A model generated the notes under the pieces. The model saw only the letters and a list, made by a program, of their open reading frames with translations, was not told the origin of the DNA and ran no database searches. Below are positions 32,839 to 41,392 of a stretch of DNA of 64,000 nt, piece after piece. The stretch's first letter is position 1. Each line of letters starts with the position of its first letter. The DNA is from Salibacter sp031581065. Its GTDB lineage: Bacteria; Bacteroidota; Bacteroidia; Flavobacteriales_G; Salibacteraceae. The translations under genes and the position numbers were made by a program. The stretch lies in NCBI RefSeq assembly GCF_031581065.1, contig NZ_JAVLBN010000008.1, forward strand, positions 9,576 through 73,575, read 5' to 3'.

Positions 32839-32848
32839 GGTCAGAACC
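32839..32848 (+). repeat. GGTCAGANCC site 13 (intergenic)
   Basis: Central base A. Non-coding; lies between the divergent SQR and M3 peptidase genes inside a small CGGTT...AACCG hairpin. Confidence 0.9.
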
Positions 32849-32914
32849 GGGCTATGCTTACGTCACAATTTCGCGGCTAGTTCGTAGATTCGCGCATAAA
32901 ACGATTCAACAATC

Positions 32915-34957
32915 ATGAGCAATATACTTTTATCAGATTTCAATACGCCTTTTCAAACGGCTCCTTTTGACCAGGTAAAACTGGAAGACTACAAACCGGC
33001 AATTGAAAAAGCAATTGACGAACACAAGAATGAAATTGATGCAATTACGGCCAATGATGCCGATCCCAATTTTGAAAACACGATTGAGGCACTCGAATTT
33101 AGCGGTGAGCGATTAGATCGCGTAACATCGGTCTTTTTCAACCTCAACTCGGCCGAGACCAATGACGAAATGCAGGCTATTGCGCAGGAGGTTTCTCCGG
33201 CTCTGACCGAGCACTCGAATAACATCCTGCTCAACAAAGAGCTCTTTCAACGTATCAAAAAAGTTTGGGAAACAACTGATAAAAAAGCACTTGACACTGA
33301 TCAGCAAACGCTACTCAAAAACACGTATGAAGATTTTGTTCGCAACGGTGCTGAGCTACCTGCCGATAAACAAAAAGATCTGCGCGAACTCAACACCAAA
33401 CTGGCCAAGTTATCGCTCAACTTTGGCGAGAATCTGTTGAAAGAAACCAACGATTACGAGCTGCACATCACTGATGAATCAAAAATCGAAGGCCTGCCCG
33501 ATACTTACAAAGAAGCGGCTAAGGCAGAGGCAAAAGAGCGAGACAAAGACGGGTTTGTTTTCACACTCCATTTCCCCAGCTTTTTCCCTTTTATGACGTA
33601 TGTCGTCAATCGCGATTTACGCAAGGAAATGTTCATGGCATCAGGCAAAAAAGCGTACAAAGACAATGACCGAAATAACGAAGAAACAGTAAAAGAAATA
33701 GCGCTTCTCCGTCTGAAAAAAGCGAAGTTACTGGGCTTTGAATCGCACGCTCACCTCACGCTGAAAAAACGCATGGCAGAGTCGCCACAAAAGGTTCATG
33801 AATTCCTCGATTACCTGCTCGAAAAAGCTAAGCCGGCTGCCGAGAATGATGTGAAGGAAGTTGCTGAATTTGCCAAAAAAGAGGACGGGCTGGAAGATCT
33901 TCAACGCTGGGATTTTTCGTATTACAGCGAAAAACTCAAAAAGGCTAAATACGAAGTTGATGACGAAGAGTTGAAACCGTATTTCAAGCTGGGAAATGTG
34001 ATTGATGGCGTTTTCAAAACAGCGGGTAAGCTCTACGATATTTCATTTAAGGAACGTACTGATATTCCCAAATACCACAAGGATGTCATCACGTATGAAG
34101 TCCTCGATCACGATCAGAACCATCTCGCGATTTTCTATGCCGATTTCTTCCCGCGTGCCGGTAAACGTGCCGGAGCCTGGATGACGATCTACCGCTCGCA
34201 ATCAAAGCGAAATGGTAAAGAAAAAAAGCCTCATGTTTCTATTGTGTGCAATTTCAACAAACCGACAGGCAACACGCCTTCTCTGCTCACATTTAACGAG
34301 GTAACCACGTTGTTCCACGAGTTTGGTCACGCATTGCACGGCATTTTGGGTAAAGGACGCTACCCGAGCATCACCGGGCCAAATGTCTATTGGGATTTCG
34401 TTGAACTTCCTTCTCAGCTAATGGAAAACTGGTGTTACGAAAAAGAGTGCCTCGACCTTTTTGCAAAGCACTATAAAACGGGAGAGAAAATCCCTCAGGA
34501 ATTAGTTGACAGACTCAAAGCCAGTGCGACTTATAATGAAGGATACAAAACTATCAGGCAGGTGAGCTTTGGATTGCTCGATATGAACTGGCACGATGTA
34601 AAAGAGGAAAGTCAAATTGAAAATACGACAGTAGCAGATTTAGAGAAAAAATCATTCTCAAAAACCGATGTGCTCCCAAATGTAGATGGAACAGCTATGA
34701 GTACGCAATTTGGGCACCTATTCCAGGGAGGCTACAGCGCAGGATATTACAGCTACAAATGGGCAGAGGTTCTCGATGCAGATGCTTTTGAATTTTTTAA
34801 AGAAAACGGCATTTTCAATGCAGAAACAGCTAAACGTTTCAAAGAAAATGTACTTGAAGCCGGAGGATCTGAACATCCTTCAATTCTGTACAAAAGATTC
34901 AGAGGCCAGGAACCCGATCCAGATGCGCTTTTGAGAAGAGCTGGATTGATAGGGTAA
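32915..34957 (+). CDS. M3-family metallopeptidase (oligopeptidase/peptidyl-dipeptidase type)
   Basis: A 680-residue cytoplasmic zinc peptidase. The zinc motif is TLFHEFGHALHGIL (H-E-x-x-H), with the third ligand in VELPSQLMENW. The long helical N-terminal half and the C-terminal FRGQEPDPDALLRRAGL motif are typical of the Dcp/oligopeptidase A branch. No signal peptide is present, so it should degrade peptides from proteolysis inside the cell. Dcp and oligopeptidase A cannot be separated by eye. The 5' intergenic space holds a GGTCAGANCC site, and another lies in the coding region. Confidence 0.94.
   Translation: MSNILLSDFNTPFQTAPFDQVKLEDYKPAIEKAIDEHKNEIDAITANDADPNFENTIEALEFSGERLDRVTSVFFNLNSAETNDEMQAIAQEVSPALTEHSNNILLNKELFQRIKKVWETTDKKALDTDQQTLLKNTYEDFVRNGAELPADKQKDLRELNTKLAKLSLNFGENLLKETNDYELHITDESKIEGLPDTYKEAAKAEAKERDKDGFVFTLHFPSFFPFMTYVVNRDLRKEMFMASGKKAYKDNDRNNEETVKEIALLRLKKAKLLGFESHAHLTLKKRMAESPQKVHEFLDYLLEKAKPAAENDVKEVAEFAKKEDGLEDLQRWDFSYYSEKLKKAKYEVDDEELKPYFKLGNVIDGVFKTAGKLYDISFKERTDIPKYHKDVITYEVLDHDQNHLAIFYADFFPRAGKRAGAWMTIYRSQSKRNGKEKKPHVSIVCNFNKPTGNTPSLLTFNEVTTLFHEFGHALHGILGKGRYPSITGPNVYWDFVELPSQLMENWCYEKECLDLFAKHYKTGEKIPQELVDRLKASATYNEGYKTIRQVSFGLLDMNWHDVKEESQIENTTVADLEKKSFSKTDVLPNVDGTAMSTQFGHLFQGGYSAGYYSYKWAEVLDADAFEFFKENGIFNAETAKRFKENVLEAGGSEHPSILYKRFRGQEPDPDALLRRAGLIG
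33199..33208 (-). repeat. GGTCAGANCC site 14
   Basis: Central base G. In the M3 peptidase gene, read as Pro-Ala-Leu-Thr. Confidence 0.9.
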
Positions 34958-34972
34958 CATCATTTTCAAAGC

Positions 34973-35007
34973 AAAAAAGAGCCGTATATGTTTTGCGGGT
35001 CTTTTTT
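34973..35007 (+). terminator. Hairpin terminator after M3 peptidase
   Basis: AAAAAAGAGCC pairs with GGGTCTTTTTT with one mismatch and ends in a T run, 16 bp after the stop codon. Confidence 0.6.
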
Positions 35008-35040
35008 ATTTTTTAACTTAGCGGTATAATATTTTAACAC

Positions 35041-36495
35041 ATGATCACTTTTCGCCACATTATACTGCTTCTAATAGCTCTAAGCTTATTCTCATTTCAA
35101 AAGCTTCAAGGGCAAAATATCAATATTCAAAAATTACAGGATTATTACGGTATTAGAATCAATAATATGATTGCTGATAACAATGGTGATCTCATAATAG
35201 TAGGCACAAAAAGTTTAGACAATTTCTATCTTGCTCGTATTGATACTACTTCCTATCAAATCATTGATGATACAACTTACAGCGATCCACAATGTCTCAA
35301 CCCACAAAATGAATTCTTTGACATCAAACTTCATCCTGAGTACGGGTTTGTCGTGACCGGTAACATACAGGAGTGCGGAGATTTTGACCCCAAAATATTT
35401 TGGTTTGATCAACATTTTGACCTTGTAAAAACAGCTACTTTCCAGCATCCTTACTCTTCGAGATTTGGTTACAGGATGATCTTCAAGGATGTTATAGTGA
35501 GAGATGATGGCCATATAATCAGCAACTTTGAACACAGGAGGTTTTCAGCTTCTGCTAATGGCGAACTCAAATACACATTCCTTTATGAGTTCGACAAAAA
35601 TTTAAACTTCGTAAAGTTTGATACGGCAAAAACAAATTTCACACGCCATACTTTAAACATGAAGTACGATAATAACCAAATCTATATGTACGGTTATTTT
35701 AATCCTGATTCAGTTGAGGCATCCTTCAATAATAGAATTCCATATATCTGCTCAATTGATCCATACACTTTTGACATCATAGACGAAAAATCATTTAATG
35801 ATACCGGTTCCATTAATTCCATGGAATCTACAGCAAACTTTATTTTTCCATCAGTGTTGACTCATAGTTCAAACAACTATTTCTACAGCAAATTATACAA
35901 GCTAAACAAAAGTGATTTCAGCAACTCTATTGATTCTATTATCACCCAAAAAGATAGTGCACACCGTTTTATTTCTTTAATACATCAATTTAACGAAACC
36001 CTGTTTATTTTCTCAAATGAAAGTACAAACGACTCCAATGACTATGAAATAAACCAATTGAAACTATACGATTTAAATCTTAAAAAAATAGCTGACCAGC
36101 CTATTATTGATTCAAATGAAAGTTCTGTTTCAAGTGCAACTTTAATGGAATCACAATTTCATTTCATGACCCCATTATACCCTAGTCAAAGTAATAGTTA
36201 TGGAATGAATTTATCTAGAGTGAATGACATACTCAAATTAGTATCAGCACCGTCCGAAGTGATCGAAAGTGAGAGAATTAACATCACATTATTCCCCAAC
36301 CCAGCCAATAGTCAAGTAAATATTTTATCCAATTCAACATCATTAGAGTATGAGCTATTCAATATTAAAGGTCAACTAGTTAAATCAGGTACATTAAAAT
36401 CCAATAATGCTCAACTCAATGTTAGCTCTCTCAACAATGGTGTCTATTTCTTGAAAGTAGGTAACCTAAGCAAAAAAATCATTATTCAACGTTGA
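35041..36495 (+). CDS. Secreted protein with T9SS type A sorting domain
   Basis: A 484-residue protein with a signal peptide (about 1-24, ending KLQGQ) and a body of short repeated beta strands (FYLARIDTTSYQIIDDTTY style) that may form a propeller or WD-like sheet. The C-terminal 75 residues are a type A sorting domain: NITLFPNPANSQVNILS, then YELFNIKGQLVKSGTL, then SLNNGVYFLKVGN and a basic end. This sends the protein across the outer membrane by T9SS. No catalytic motif is visible. The codon use is AT-richer than its neighbours, as in other fast-evolving secreted proteins. Confidence 0.9.
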   Translation: MITFRHIILLLIALSLFSFQKLQGQNINIQKLQDYYGIRINNMIADNNGDLIIVGTKSLDNFYLARIDTTSYQIIDDTTYSDPQCLNPQNEFFDIKLHPEYGFVVTGNIQECGDFDPKIFWFDQHFDLVKTATFQHPYSSRFGYRMIFKDVIVRDDGHIISNFEHRRFSASANGELKYTFLYEFDKNLNFVKFDTAKTNFTRHTLNMKYDNNQIYMYGYFNPDSVEASFNNRIPYICSIDPYTFDIIDEKSFNDTGSINSMESTANFIFPSVLTHSSNNYFYSKLYKLNKSDFSNSIDSIITQKDSAHRFISLIHQFNETLFIFSNESTNDSNDYEINQLKLYDLNLKKIADQPIIDSNESSVSSATLMESQFHFMTPLYPSQSNSYGMNLSRVNDILKLVSAPSEVIESERINITLFPNPANSQVNILSNSTSLEYELFNIKGQLVKSGTLKSNNAQLNVSSLNNGVYFLKVGNLSKKIIIQR

Positions 36496-36514
36496 TAAGA
36501 TTATCAATAAGGAC

Positions 36515-36660
36515 AAGGGGGTGTATCAATACCGAAAAATCTTACATTTTTTCGGTATTAAAAGGCAATTATTTAAAATTTAAAAACGTGATTAAGAAGT
36601 ATTTACATTTTACTCCTTAATGAATTTTAAACTTTAATACGCCTTTTGATACACCCCCTT
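36515..36660. mobile_element. Short inverted-repeat element (MITE-like) in a convergent intergenic space
   Basis: Perfect 15-bp ends AAGGGGGTGTATCAA (36515-36529) and TTGATACACCCCCTT (36646-36660) enclose two hairpins. One is AATACCGAAAAA (36528-36539) with TTTTTCGGTATT (36548-36559). The other is a stem 36560-36566/36641-36647 (AAAAGGC/GCCTTTT) continuing through 36572-36580/36623-36631 and 36591-36601/36611-36621. The whole 146 bp can fold as one cruciform. It contains no coding sequence. A terminator role for both flanking genes is possible in addition. Confidence 0.6.
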
Positions 36661-36664
36661 TTGC

Positions 36665-39070
36665 TTAAAAATTAGCCCTCAGCGAAAGAATAAAATTCCT
36701 TCCCGGAGCGGCTATTCCAGAACTGTAAGGCCTGTAAAGTTGATCCGTGATATTCTCAACTCCACCACCTACACTTAAGTTTTCCGTCAAACGGTAGTTT
36801 GCTTTCACATTAACCGTAAACCACGATGGAGAGTAGTGATTCCCATTTCCATCATTTGCATATAACTCAGGCTTCCCCTGCTCAGTAACAGCTAATTCAT
36901 CGTACTCTATCTTACCGCTGTACCTGCTGTAAAACTGGAGGGAGAGGTTGTTTGCACGGTATGTAAGTCTTGATACTCCAAACCATGGAGCAGCATGGCG
37001 TGATGCACTTGTTGTTCCATCATCGAGTTCTTCTTCACCTTTTTGATAATTGAAGTCACTCGACAATTCAAACCCGGCAGGCAAATGAATCTCTATGCCG
37101 GCTTGAATACCGTAAACATTGGCCGTTGCTGCGTTCTGAATAGACTGAACTCTACTCATCATTCCGTCATACATGATGCTATCCTGTCCATCAAGCGTAT
37201 AATCACGCCTAACCAGTGCATTATCGAGCAGCGTGTAAAAAGCAGTAACATCTACTTTCACGATATCACCTAACTTTTTTGCTACTCCCAAATCTGCACT
37301 GTAAGCATACTCTGCTTCTAAGTTTGGATTGGGAACAACGACTGCTCCCGGCTCAGAGTCAAACACCTTCCCGATGTCGTCAACATTTGGGGCTCTGAAC
37401 GCTGTAGAGGCATTTGCTTTAATGACCCAGCTATTGGTTGGTCGATACACCAACCCAAGATTTCCGGTTACTGAACGATTGTTAATGTTGGCTTCGGTGA
37501 ATGGGAAATCATAAAAACCAGTATCAAACTCCGATTCAATCACATAATGATTGTAACGAACACCTGCCTGCAACATCACTTTTTCAGAAACCTGGTAATA
37601 ATCAGTGAGATAAGCAGCATAAGACGCCCATGTCGATTGAGGATAACGCGTACCGATTGCAAAACGATTTCCTGAAATGATGTTTTCAATGTAAGCTGTT
37701 GAGGTAACATCGTTCAGAACCGCTTCCGCTCCGTAGTAAAGCTGGTGTTTATCTCCAACCGACTTTGAGAAATCGAGGTTTGCCGAATAAGCATCTACTT
37801 CCTCAATTCGGTTGCGCTCCTCATCATCGTTAAATGACCTGTCGATTCTGCTTTCCTCAAAATACTGTTGCGCTACACGTAGCGTCACATCATCATAGAG
37901 CGCATTTGAACTGCTGTTCATGATTTTGAGATTGTTCATCATCCATTTTTGCGGACCATAATTCCATTTTGCATAGCGCGGTCTTCCGTTTCGAGTGCGC
38001 AAATGGCGGTCAAAACGGCCGTACTCTGTCGTTTCAGAATAATGAAACCCGTATTCAAAGTCCCAGTTCTCATTTGGTCTGAACCGAACTTTTTGCATCA
38101 AATTCTGCTGTGAATAACCCGATGGATTTTGAACAAACGGATCTTCGTTCTCCACTACCTGATCAATTCCGCTTATGCGTTCAACATGATAAGGGAGTTT
38201 ATATTCGCTGGGGCCATCAGTTCCCATTCTCAGATTTCCATAATCATTTGAACTGAAGCTCGTAACGAGTGCCCACTTTTCCCATCCTATGTTGACATCA
38301 AAATGGCCTGTTTTTTCATTATTTGCTGACGAATAACGTGCAACAGCATTTCCCTTAATCAACGGATCATCAGTGAGGGAAAGCTGAGGATTGAGCGTTT
38401 GAAAGCTCATCACACCACCTATCGCGTCACTACCATAAATCAAAGATCCTGACCCGAAAAGAACCTCAGTGTTTTCTACAGCAAACGGATCGAGTGAGAT
38501 CACATTTTGAATATTACCACCGCGAAAGATAGCAGTATTCATTCGTACTCCGTCAACCGTGTAGAGGAGCCTGTTTGTGGCAAATCCGCGAATCATTGGG
38601 CTTCCACCACCTTGCTGACTCTTTTGCACAAAAACTTCACCTGACACATCGAGTAAATCAGCTGCTGTTTGGGGGTTTTGCAACGTGATTTCCTTTCTCG
38701 AAATACTGGTGATTTTGGACGGGACTTTTGAAGATGACTGGTTCCACCTGTTAGCGGAAACAACTACCTCACCCAGGCTAAGGTTTGAAGGTTCCAGTTG
38801 AATACTAAACCCTTCAGCTTTGAGTTTTTCGTAAGTCATTCTGCGTGTTTTGTAGCCAAGTATCCTTATCTCAATCAACTCTGATCCCTGGAACTTTGAA
38901 ATATCAGCTTTCCCTTCGGCATTTGTTGTGGTAAAAACCTTTGGGTTCTGACTGCTAAAAGTTACCAATTCAATTGGCTGGTCGCTCGCGGCACTCGTAA
39001 CGGTTACTTCCTGAGAAAAACCGGCATACGACAATCCCATGAGCAACCACAAGATTAAATATTGTTTCAT
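36665..39070 (-). CDS. TonB-dependent receptor, heme/hemoprotein type
   Basis: An 801-residue outer-membrane receptor from ATG 39070, with a signal peptide (MKQYLILWLLMGLSYAGFSQ), a short carboxypeptidase-regulatory-like domain and a plug (QTAADLLDVSGEVFVQKSQQ; GGSPMIRGFATNRLLYTVDG). In the barrel, FRAPNVDDIGKVFDS is followed by VPNPNLEAEYAYSADLGV, matching the FRAP and NPNL boxes of heme/hemoglobin receptors. The C-terminus YRPYSSGIAAPGRNFILSLR ends in Phe. Heme or hemoprotein uptake is therefore the best guess; cobalamin or another chelate is possible. No hemophore or hmu genes are adjacent. Confidence 0.9.
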   Translation of the reverse strand: MKQYLILWLLMGLSYAGFSQEVTVTSAASDQPIELVTFSSQNPKVFTTTNAEGKADISKFQGSELIEIRILGYKTRRMTYEKLKAEGFSIQLEPSNLSLGEVVVSANRWNQSSSKVPSKITSISRKEITLQNPQTAADLLDVSGEVFVQKSQQGGGSPMIRGFATNRLLYTVDGVRMNTAIFRGGNIQNVISLDPFAVENTEVLFGSGSLIYGSDAIGGVMSFQTLNPQLSLTDDPLIKGNAVARYSSANNEKTGHFDVNIGWEKWALVTSFSSNDYGNLRMGTDGPSEYKLPYHVERISGIDQVVENEDPFVQNPSGYSQQNLMQKVRFRPNENWDFEYGFHYSETTEYGRFDRHLRTRNGRPRYAKWNYGPQKWMMNNLKIMNSSSNALYDDVTLRVAQQYFEESRIDRSFNDDEERNRIEEVDAYSANLDFSKSVGDKHQLYYGAEAVLNDVTSTAYIENIISGNRFAIGTRYPQSTWASYAAYLTDYYQVSEKVMLQAGVRYNHYVIESEFDTGFYDFPFTEANINNRSVTGNLGLVYRPTNSWVIKANASTAFRAPNVDDIGKVFDSEPGAVVVPNPNLEAEYAYSADLGVAKKLGDIVKVDVTAFYTLLDNALVRRDYTLDGQDSIMYDGMMSRVQSIQNAATANVYGIQAGIEIHLPAGFELSSDFNYQKGEEELDDGTTSASRHAAPWFGVSRLTYRANNLSLQFYSRYSGKIEYDELAVTEQGKPELYANDGNGNHYSPSWFTVNVKANYRLTENLSVGGGVENITDQLYRPYSSGIAAPGRNFILSLRANF

Positions 39071-39154
39071 GGATTTAATTTTTCGATTAAACATTTACTA
39101 TTTCTAAGGCATAGCAGTCCTGTTGAGCTGTATAGCTCGCAATTGAAAATATGT

Positions 39155-39685
39155 TTAACCGAATTTTGGAGGTTGCTCCGGTGGATCTACCAAAGCTGTT
39201 TTGAGTGAAAAATCGTAGGGTTTATTTTGGGCAACTTCAATGTTATTTGGAATTGGCTGGTTTACTTGAGGATCTGACCAAAAAAGTGATTTAAAATATT
39301 GCGTTACTAATTGTTCTTTTTGTTTGTGATGGTCAGATCCAAAGACATCCTGCAACAATGAGGCGAGCTCCCTGTTGAGTTCAGTTTCTTCGTAATCCCA
39401 CCAGCACCAGTAAAAGACAGAGTCTGCGCGATTTTCTCGCTCAACAACATCGTACATTTCACCTTTGTACTCAAATTCTTTTGAGTGTTCCCAATGCAGC
39501 TCGTTTTCGCTTTGTTGTTTTGAAAATTTGAGCAAGACCAGCTCTTCGCGATCAATTCCGTCAATCATGCGCCATTTCACCTCAGATTTGACCTCAGATC
39601 GCTGATATTCGATCCACAAATAGGGGCCGAGATAAGAAATGGCAAATGTTGCCAAAAGCAATATGGTTATGCTATTTCGTTTCAA
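39155..39685 (-). CDS. Single-pass membrane protein of unknown function, TTG start
   Basis: A 176-residue protein with an N-terminal hydrophobic anchor (ITILLLATFAISYLGPYLW) and a soluble, probably periplasmic part rich in Glu, Trp and Ser. No ATG or GTG is available: an in-frame TGA lies three codons before TTG 39685, so TTG is the likely start. It lies 22 bp after mlaF-like and 84 bp before the heme-type receptor on the same strand. Neither neighbour explains its role. Two GGTCAGANCC sites in opposite orientation lie 51 bp apart inside it and encode FWSDPQ and FGSDHH. I recognise no family. Confidence 0.72.
   Translation of the reverse strand: MKRNSITILLLATFAISYLGPYLWIEYQRSEVKSEVKWRMIDGIDREELVLLKFSKQQSENELHWEHSKEFEYKGEMYDVVERENRADSVFYWCWWDYEETELNRELASLLQDVFGSDHHKQKEQLVTQYFKSLFWSDPQVNQPIPNNIEVAQNKPYDFSLKTALVDPPEQPPKFG
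39270..39279 (-). repeat. GGTCAGANCC site 15
   Basis: Central base T. In the TTG-start membrane protein gene, read as Trp-Ser-Asp-Pro. Confidence 0.9.
39331..39340 (+). repeat. GGTCAGANCC site 16
   Basis: Central base T, 51 bp after site 15 and inverted relative to it; read as Gly-Ser-Asp-His. Confidence 0.9.
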
Positions 39686-39707
39686 AACAAGTCACAAATA
39701 AACAGTT

Positions 39708-40469
39708 TTATTTGAGATTGGCTTTTTCTCTAATGGTTTGCATAAAACTGGAAGCATAAACGAATTCAACGACCTCGCGGTTGTTCGTTTGTAGTATTTC
39801 TCTACGAGAACCTTCCCACCATTTTCTTCCCTCGTGGATGAACATCACGTTTTCACCAATTTCGAGAACAGAGTTCATATCGTGCGTGATGACAATCGTT
39901 GTAATATCGTATTCATGGGTAATCTCACTGATGAGGTTATCGATGAGAATAGAAGTTTTGGGATCTAAACCGGAGTTTGGTTCATCGCAAAAAAGGTATT
40001 TTGGCTTCATTGCAATTGCGCGGGCTATACCAACACGTTTTTTCATACCTCCCGATAGCTCAGCCGGGTAGAGGTTATTAACGCCTTTTAGATTCACCCT
40101 GTCCAGGCAAAAGTTTACTCGATCGAGTTTTTCTTTTGCCGTTTGATTGGTGAACATATCAAGCGGAAAACGGAGATTTTCTTCTACTGTTTGAGAATCG
40201 AACAGAGCTCCACCCTGAAAGAGAAACCCGATTTTTTTTCTGATTTCTTTTTTTTCCTGGAAGTCCATCGCGTGAAAATCTTTTCCTTCATACAGGACGT
40301 TTCCTTTTGTGGGCTCAATTAACCCAACAATACATTTAGTCAAAGTCGTCTTCCCTGATCCGCTGGCACCAATCACCAGATTGGTTTTACCGCGTTCAAA
40401 CTCTGTGTTGATCTCAGTAAGAACTTCTGTTTCTCCAAATGATTTATAGAGGTCAATAGTTTTGATCAT
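39708..40469 (-). CDS. MlaF-type ABC transporter ATP-binding protein
   Basis: A 253-residue ATPase with Walker A (GASGSGKTTLTK), signature motif (LSGGMKKRVGIARAIAMKP), Walker B (YLFCDEPNSGLDP) and switch His (IVITHDMNS). PNSGLDP in place of PTSGLDP is common in Mla-type ATPases. It overlaps the permease gene by ATGA. Such pairs move phospholipids or other lipids between the two membranes. An MCE-domain protein (MlaD) is not in this window, so the full system lies partly elsewhere. Confidence 0.93.
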   Translation of the reverse strand: MIKTIDLYKSFGETEVLTEINTEFERGKTNLVIGASGSGKTTLTKCIVGLIEPTKGNVLYEGKDFHAMDFQEKKEIRKKIGFLFQGGALFDSQTVEENLRFPLDMFTNQTAKEKLDRVNFCLDRVNLKGVNNLYPAELSGGMKKRVGIARAIAMKPKYLFCDEPNSGLDPKTSILIDNLISEITHEYDITTIVITHDMNSVLEIGENVMFIHEGRKWWEGSRREILQTNNREVVEFVYASSFMQTIREKANLK

Positions 40470-41206
40470 ATCAACAGAAGTTGCGTGAGTAAATAATTAA
40501 GAACTAAAATAACAATGCTGCTCACCACTACGGCTGTTGTACTGGACTTACCAACTTCAACAGATCCGCCACTGGTGTAATAGCCAAAATAAGCCGGAAT
40601 TGAAGTAATCACAAAAGCGAACACAACCGTTTTGATCATGGCGTAGTAATAATCATACATTTTAAAGTCGAGTTGAATACCGTACTCATAGTCTGATGCT
40701 CCAATCAAGCCTGTTCCCACAGCAACGGCATAACCACCGGCAATCCCAATTGCCATACTCAATGTAATGAGAAATGGGTTGATAATTACCGCAGCAATAA
40801 TTTTTGGGAAAATCAAAAAGTTAGCGCTATTGATTCCCATTATTTCGAGTGCATCAATTTGCTCAGATACTCGCATTGTTCCTATTTCACTGGAAATGCT
40901 GGAACCTACCTTACCTACTAAAATGAGTGCGATAATCGTGGGGGAAAATTCGAGAATTACTGATTGGCGCGCAGCAAACCCTACCGTATACAATGGAATA
41001 AAACCACTATCAATATTTGTAGAAGTTTGAATTGTAACCACCGCTCCCATAAAAACTGAAATTACCGCAATAATGGGTAAACTGTCCAGTCCCAGGTCAT
41101 TCATCTCAGTTACAATCCGTTTCCTAAAACTCTTCCAGCTCTCAGGACGTTTAAATGTAATGAGCATTAACAGCGTAAACCGGCCAATGTGGCTCAACAA
41201 TTTCAT
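40466..41206 (-). CDS. MlaE-type lipid ABC transporter permease
   Basis: A 246-residue inner-membrane permease of the MlaE (DUF140) family, with five to six hydrophobic helices. Family features are VFMGAVVTIQTSTNIDSG, TIIALILVGKVGSSISSEIG, TMRVSEQIDALEIMGINSAN and PKIIAAVIINPFLI. The stop overlaps the ATPase start (ATGA), so the two are translated together. Divergent from a small lipoprotein gene 62 bp away. Confidence 0.94.
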   Translation of the reverse strand: MKLLSHIGRFTLLMLITFKRPESWKSFRKRIVTEMNDLGLDSLPIIAVISVFMGAVVTIQTSTNIDSGFIPLYTVGFAARQSVILEFSPTIIALILVGKVGSSISSEIGTMRVSEQIDALEIMGINSANFLIFPKIIAAVIINPFLITLSMAIGIAGGYAVAVGTGLIGASDYEYGIQLDFKMYDYYYAMIKTVVFAFVITSIPAYFGYYTSGGSVEVGKSSTTAVVVSSIVILVLNYLLTQLLLI

Positions 41207-41268
41207 TCTACTTAATTTTGGGTAAAAATAGCCATTCTAAAATCAAACGCTAAAATCAAAAGATTCCG

Positions 41269-41391
41269 ATGAAAAGTAAAACCCTTTTTACCATAATTGC
41301 AATATTTGTTGCGGGTTTGTTGTTTCAATCGTGTGGAGTTTTCAAAAAAGATTGCAATCCACCGTGTCCAACTTGGGATAAAAAGAAATAA
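41269..41391 (+). CDS. Very small lipoprotein (40 residues)
   Basis: ATG 41269 to TAA 41389-41391. The sequence has a Lys-containing start, a hydrophobic core and a lipobox ending LLFQSC (Cys22). The mature peptide is only 19 residues (GVFKKDCNPPCPTWDKKK after the lipid Cys), with two more Cys in the pattern C-N-P-P-C. It ends 1 bp before the SprT-like gene, so the two are co-transcribed. Comparable tiny Cys-rich lipoproteins occur in front of SprT-like genes in other Bacteroidota (recollection, not checked). The function is unknown. Confidence 0.7.
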   Translation: MKSKTLFTIIAIFVAGLLFQSCGVFKKDCNPPCPTWDKKK

Positions 41392-41392
41392 A

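Noticed and set aside
41297..41392. Longer N-terminus for the SprT-like protein
   Set aside because: These codons overlap the small lipoprotein gene in another frame and do not look like the family.
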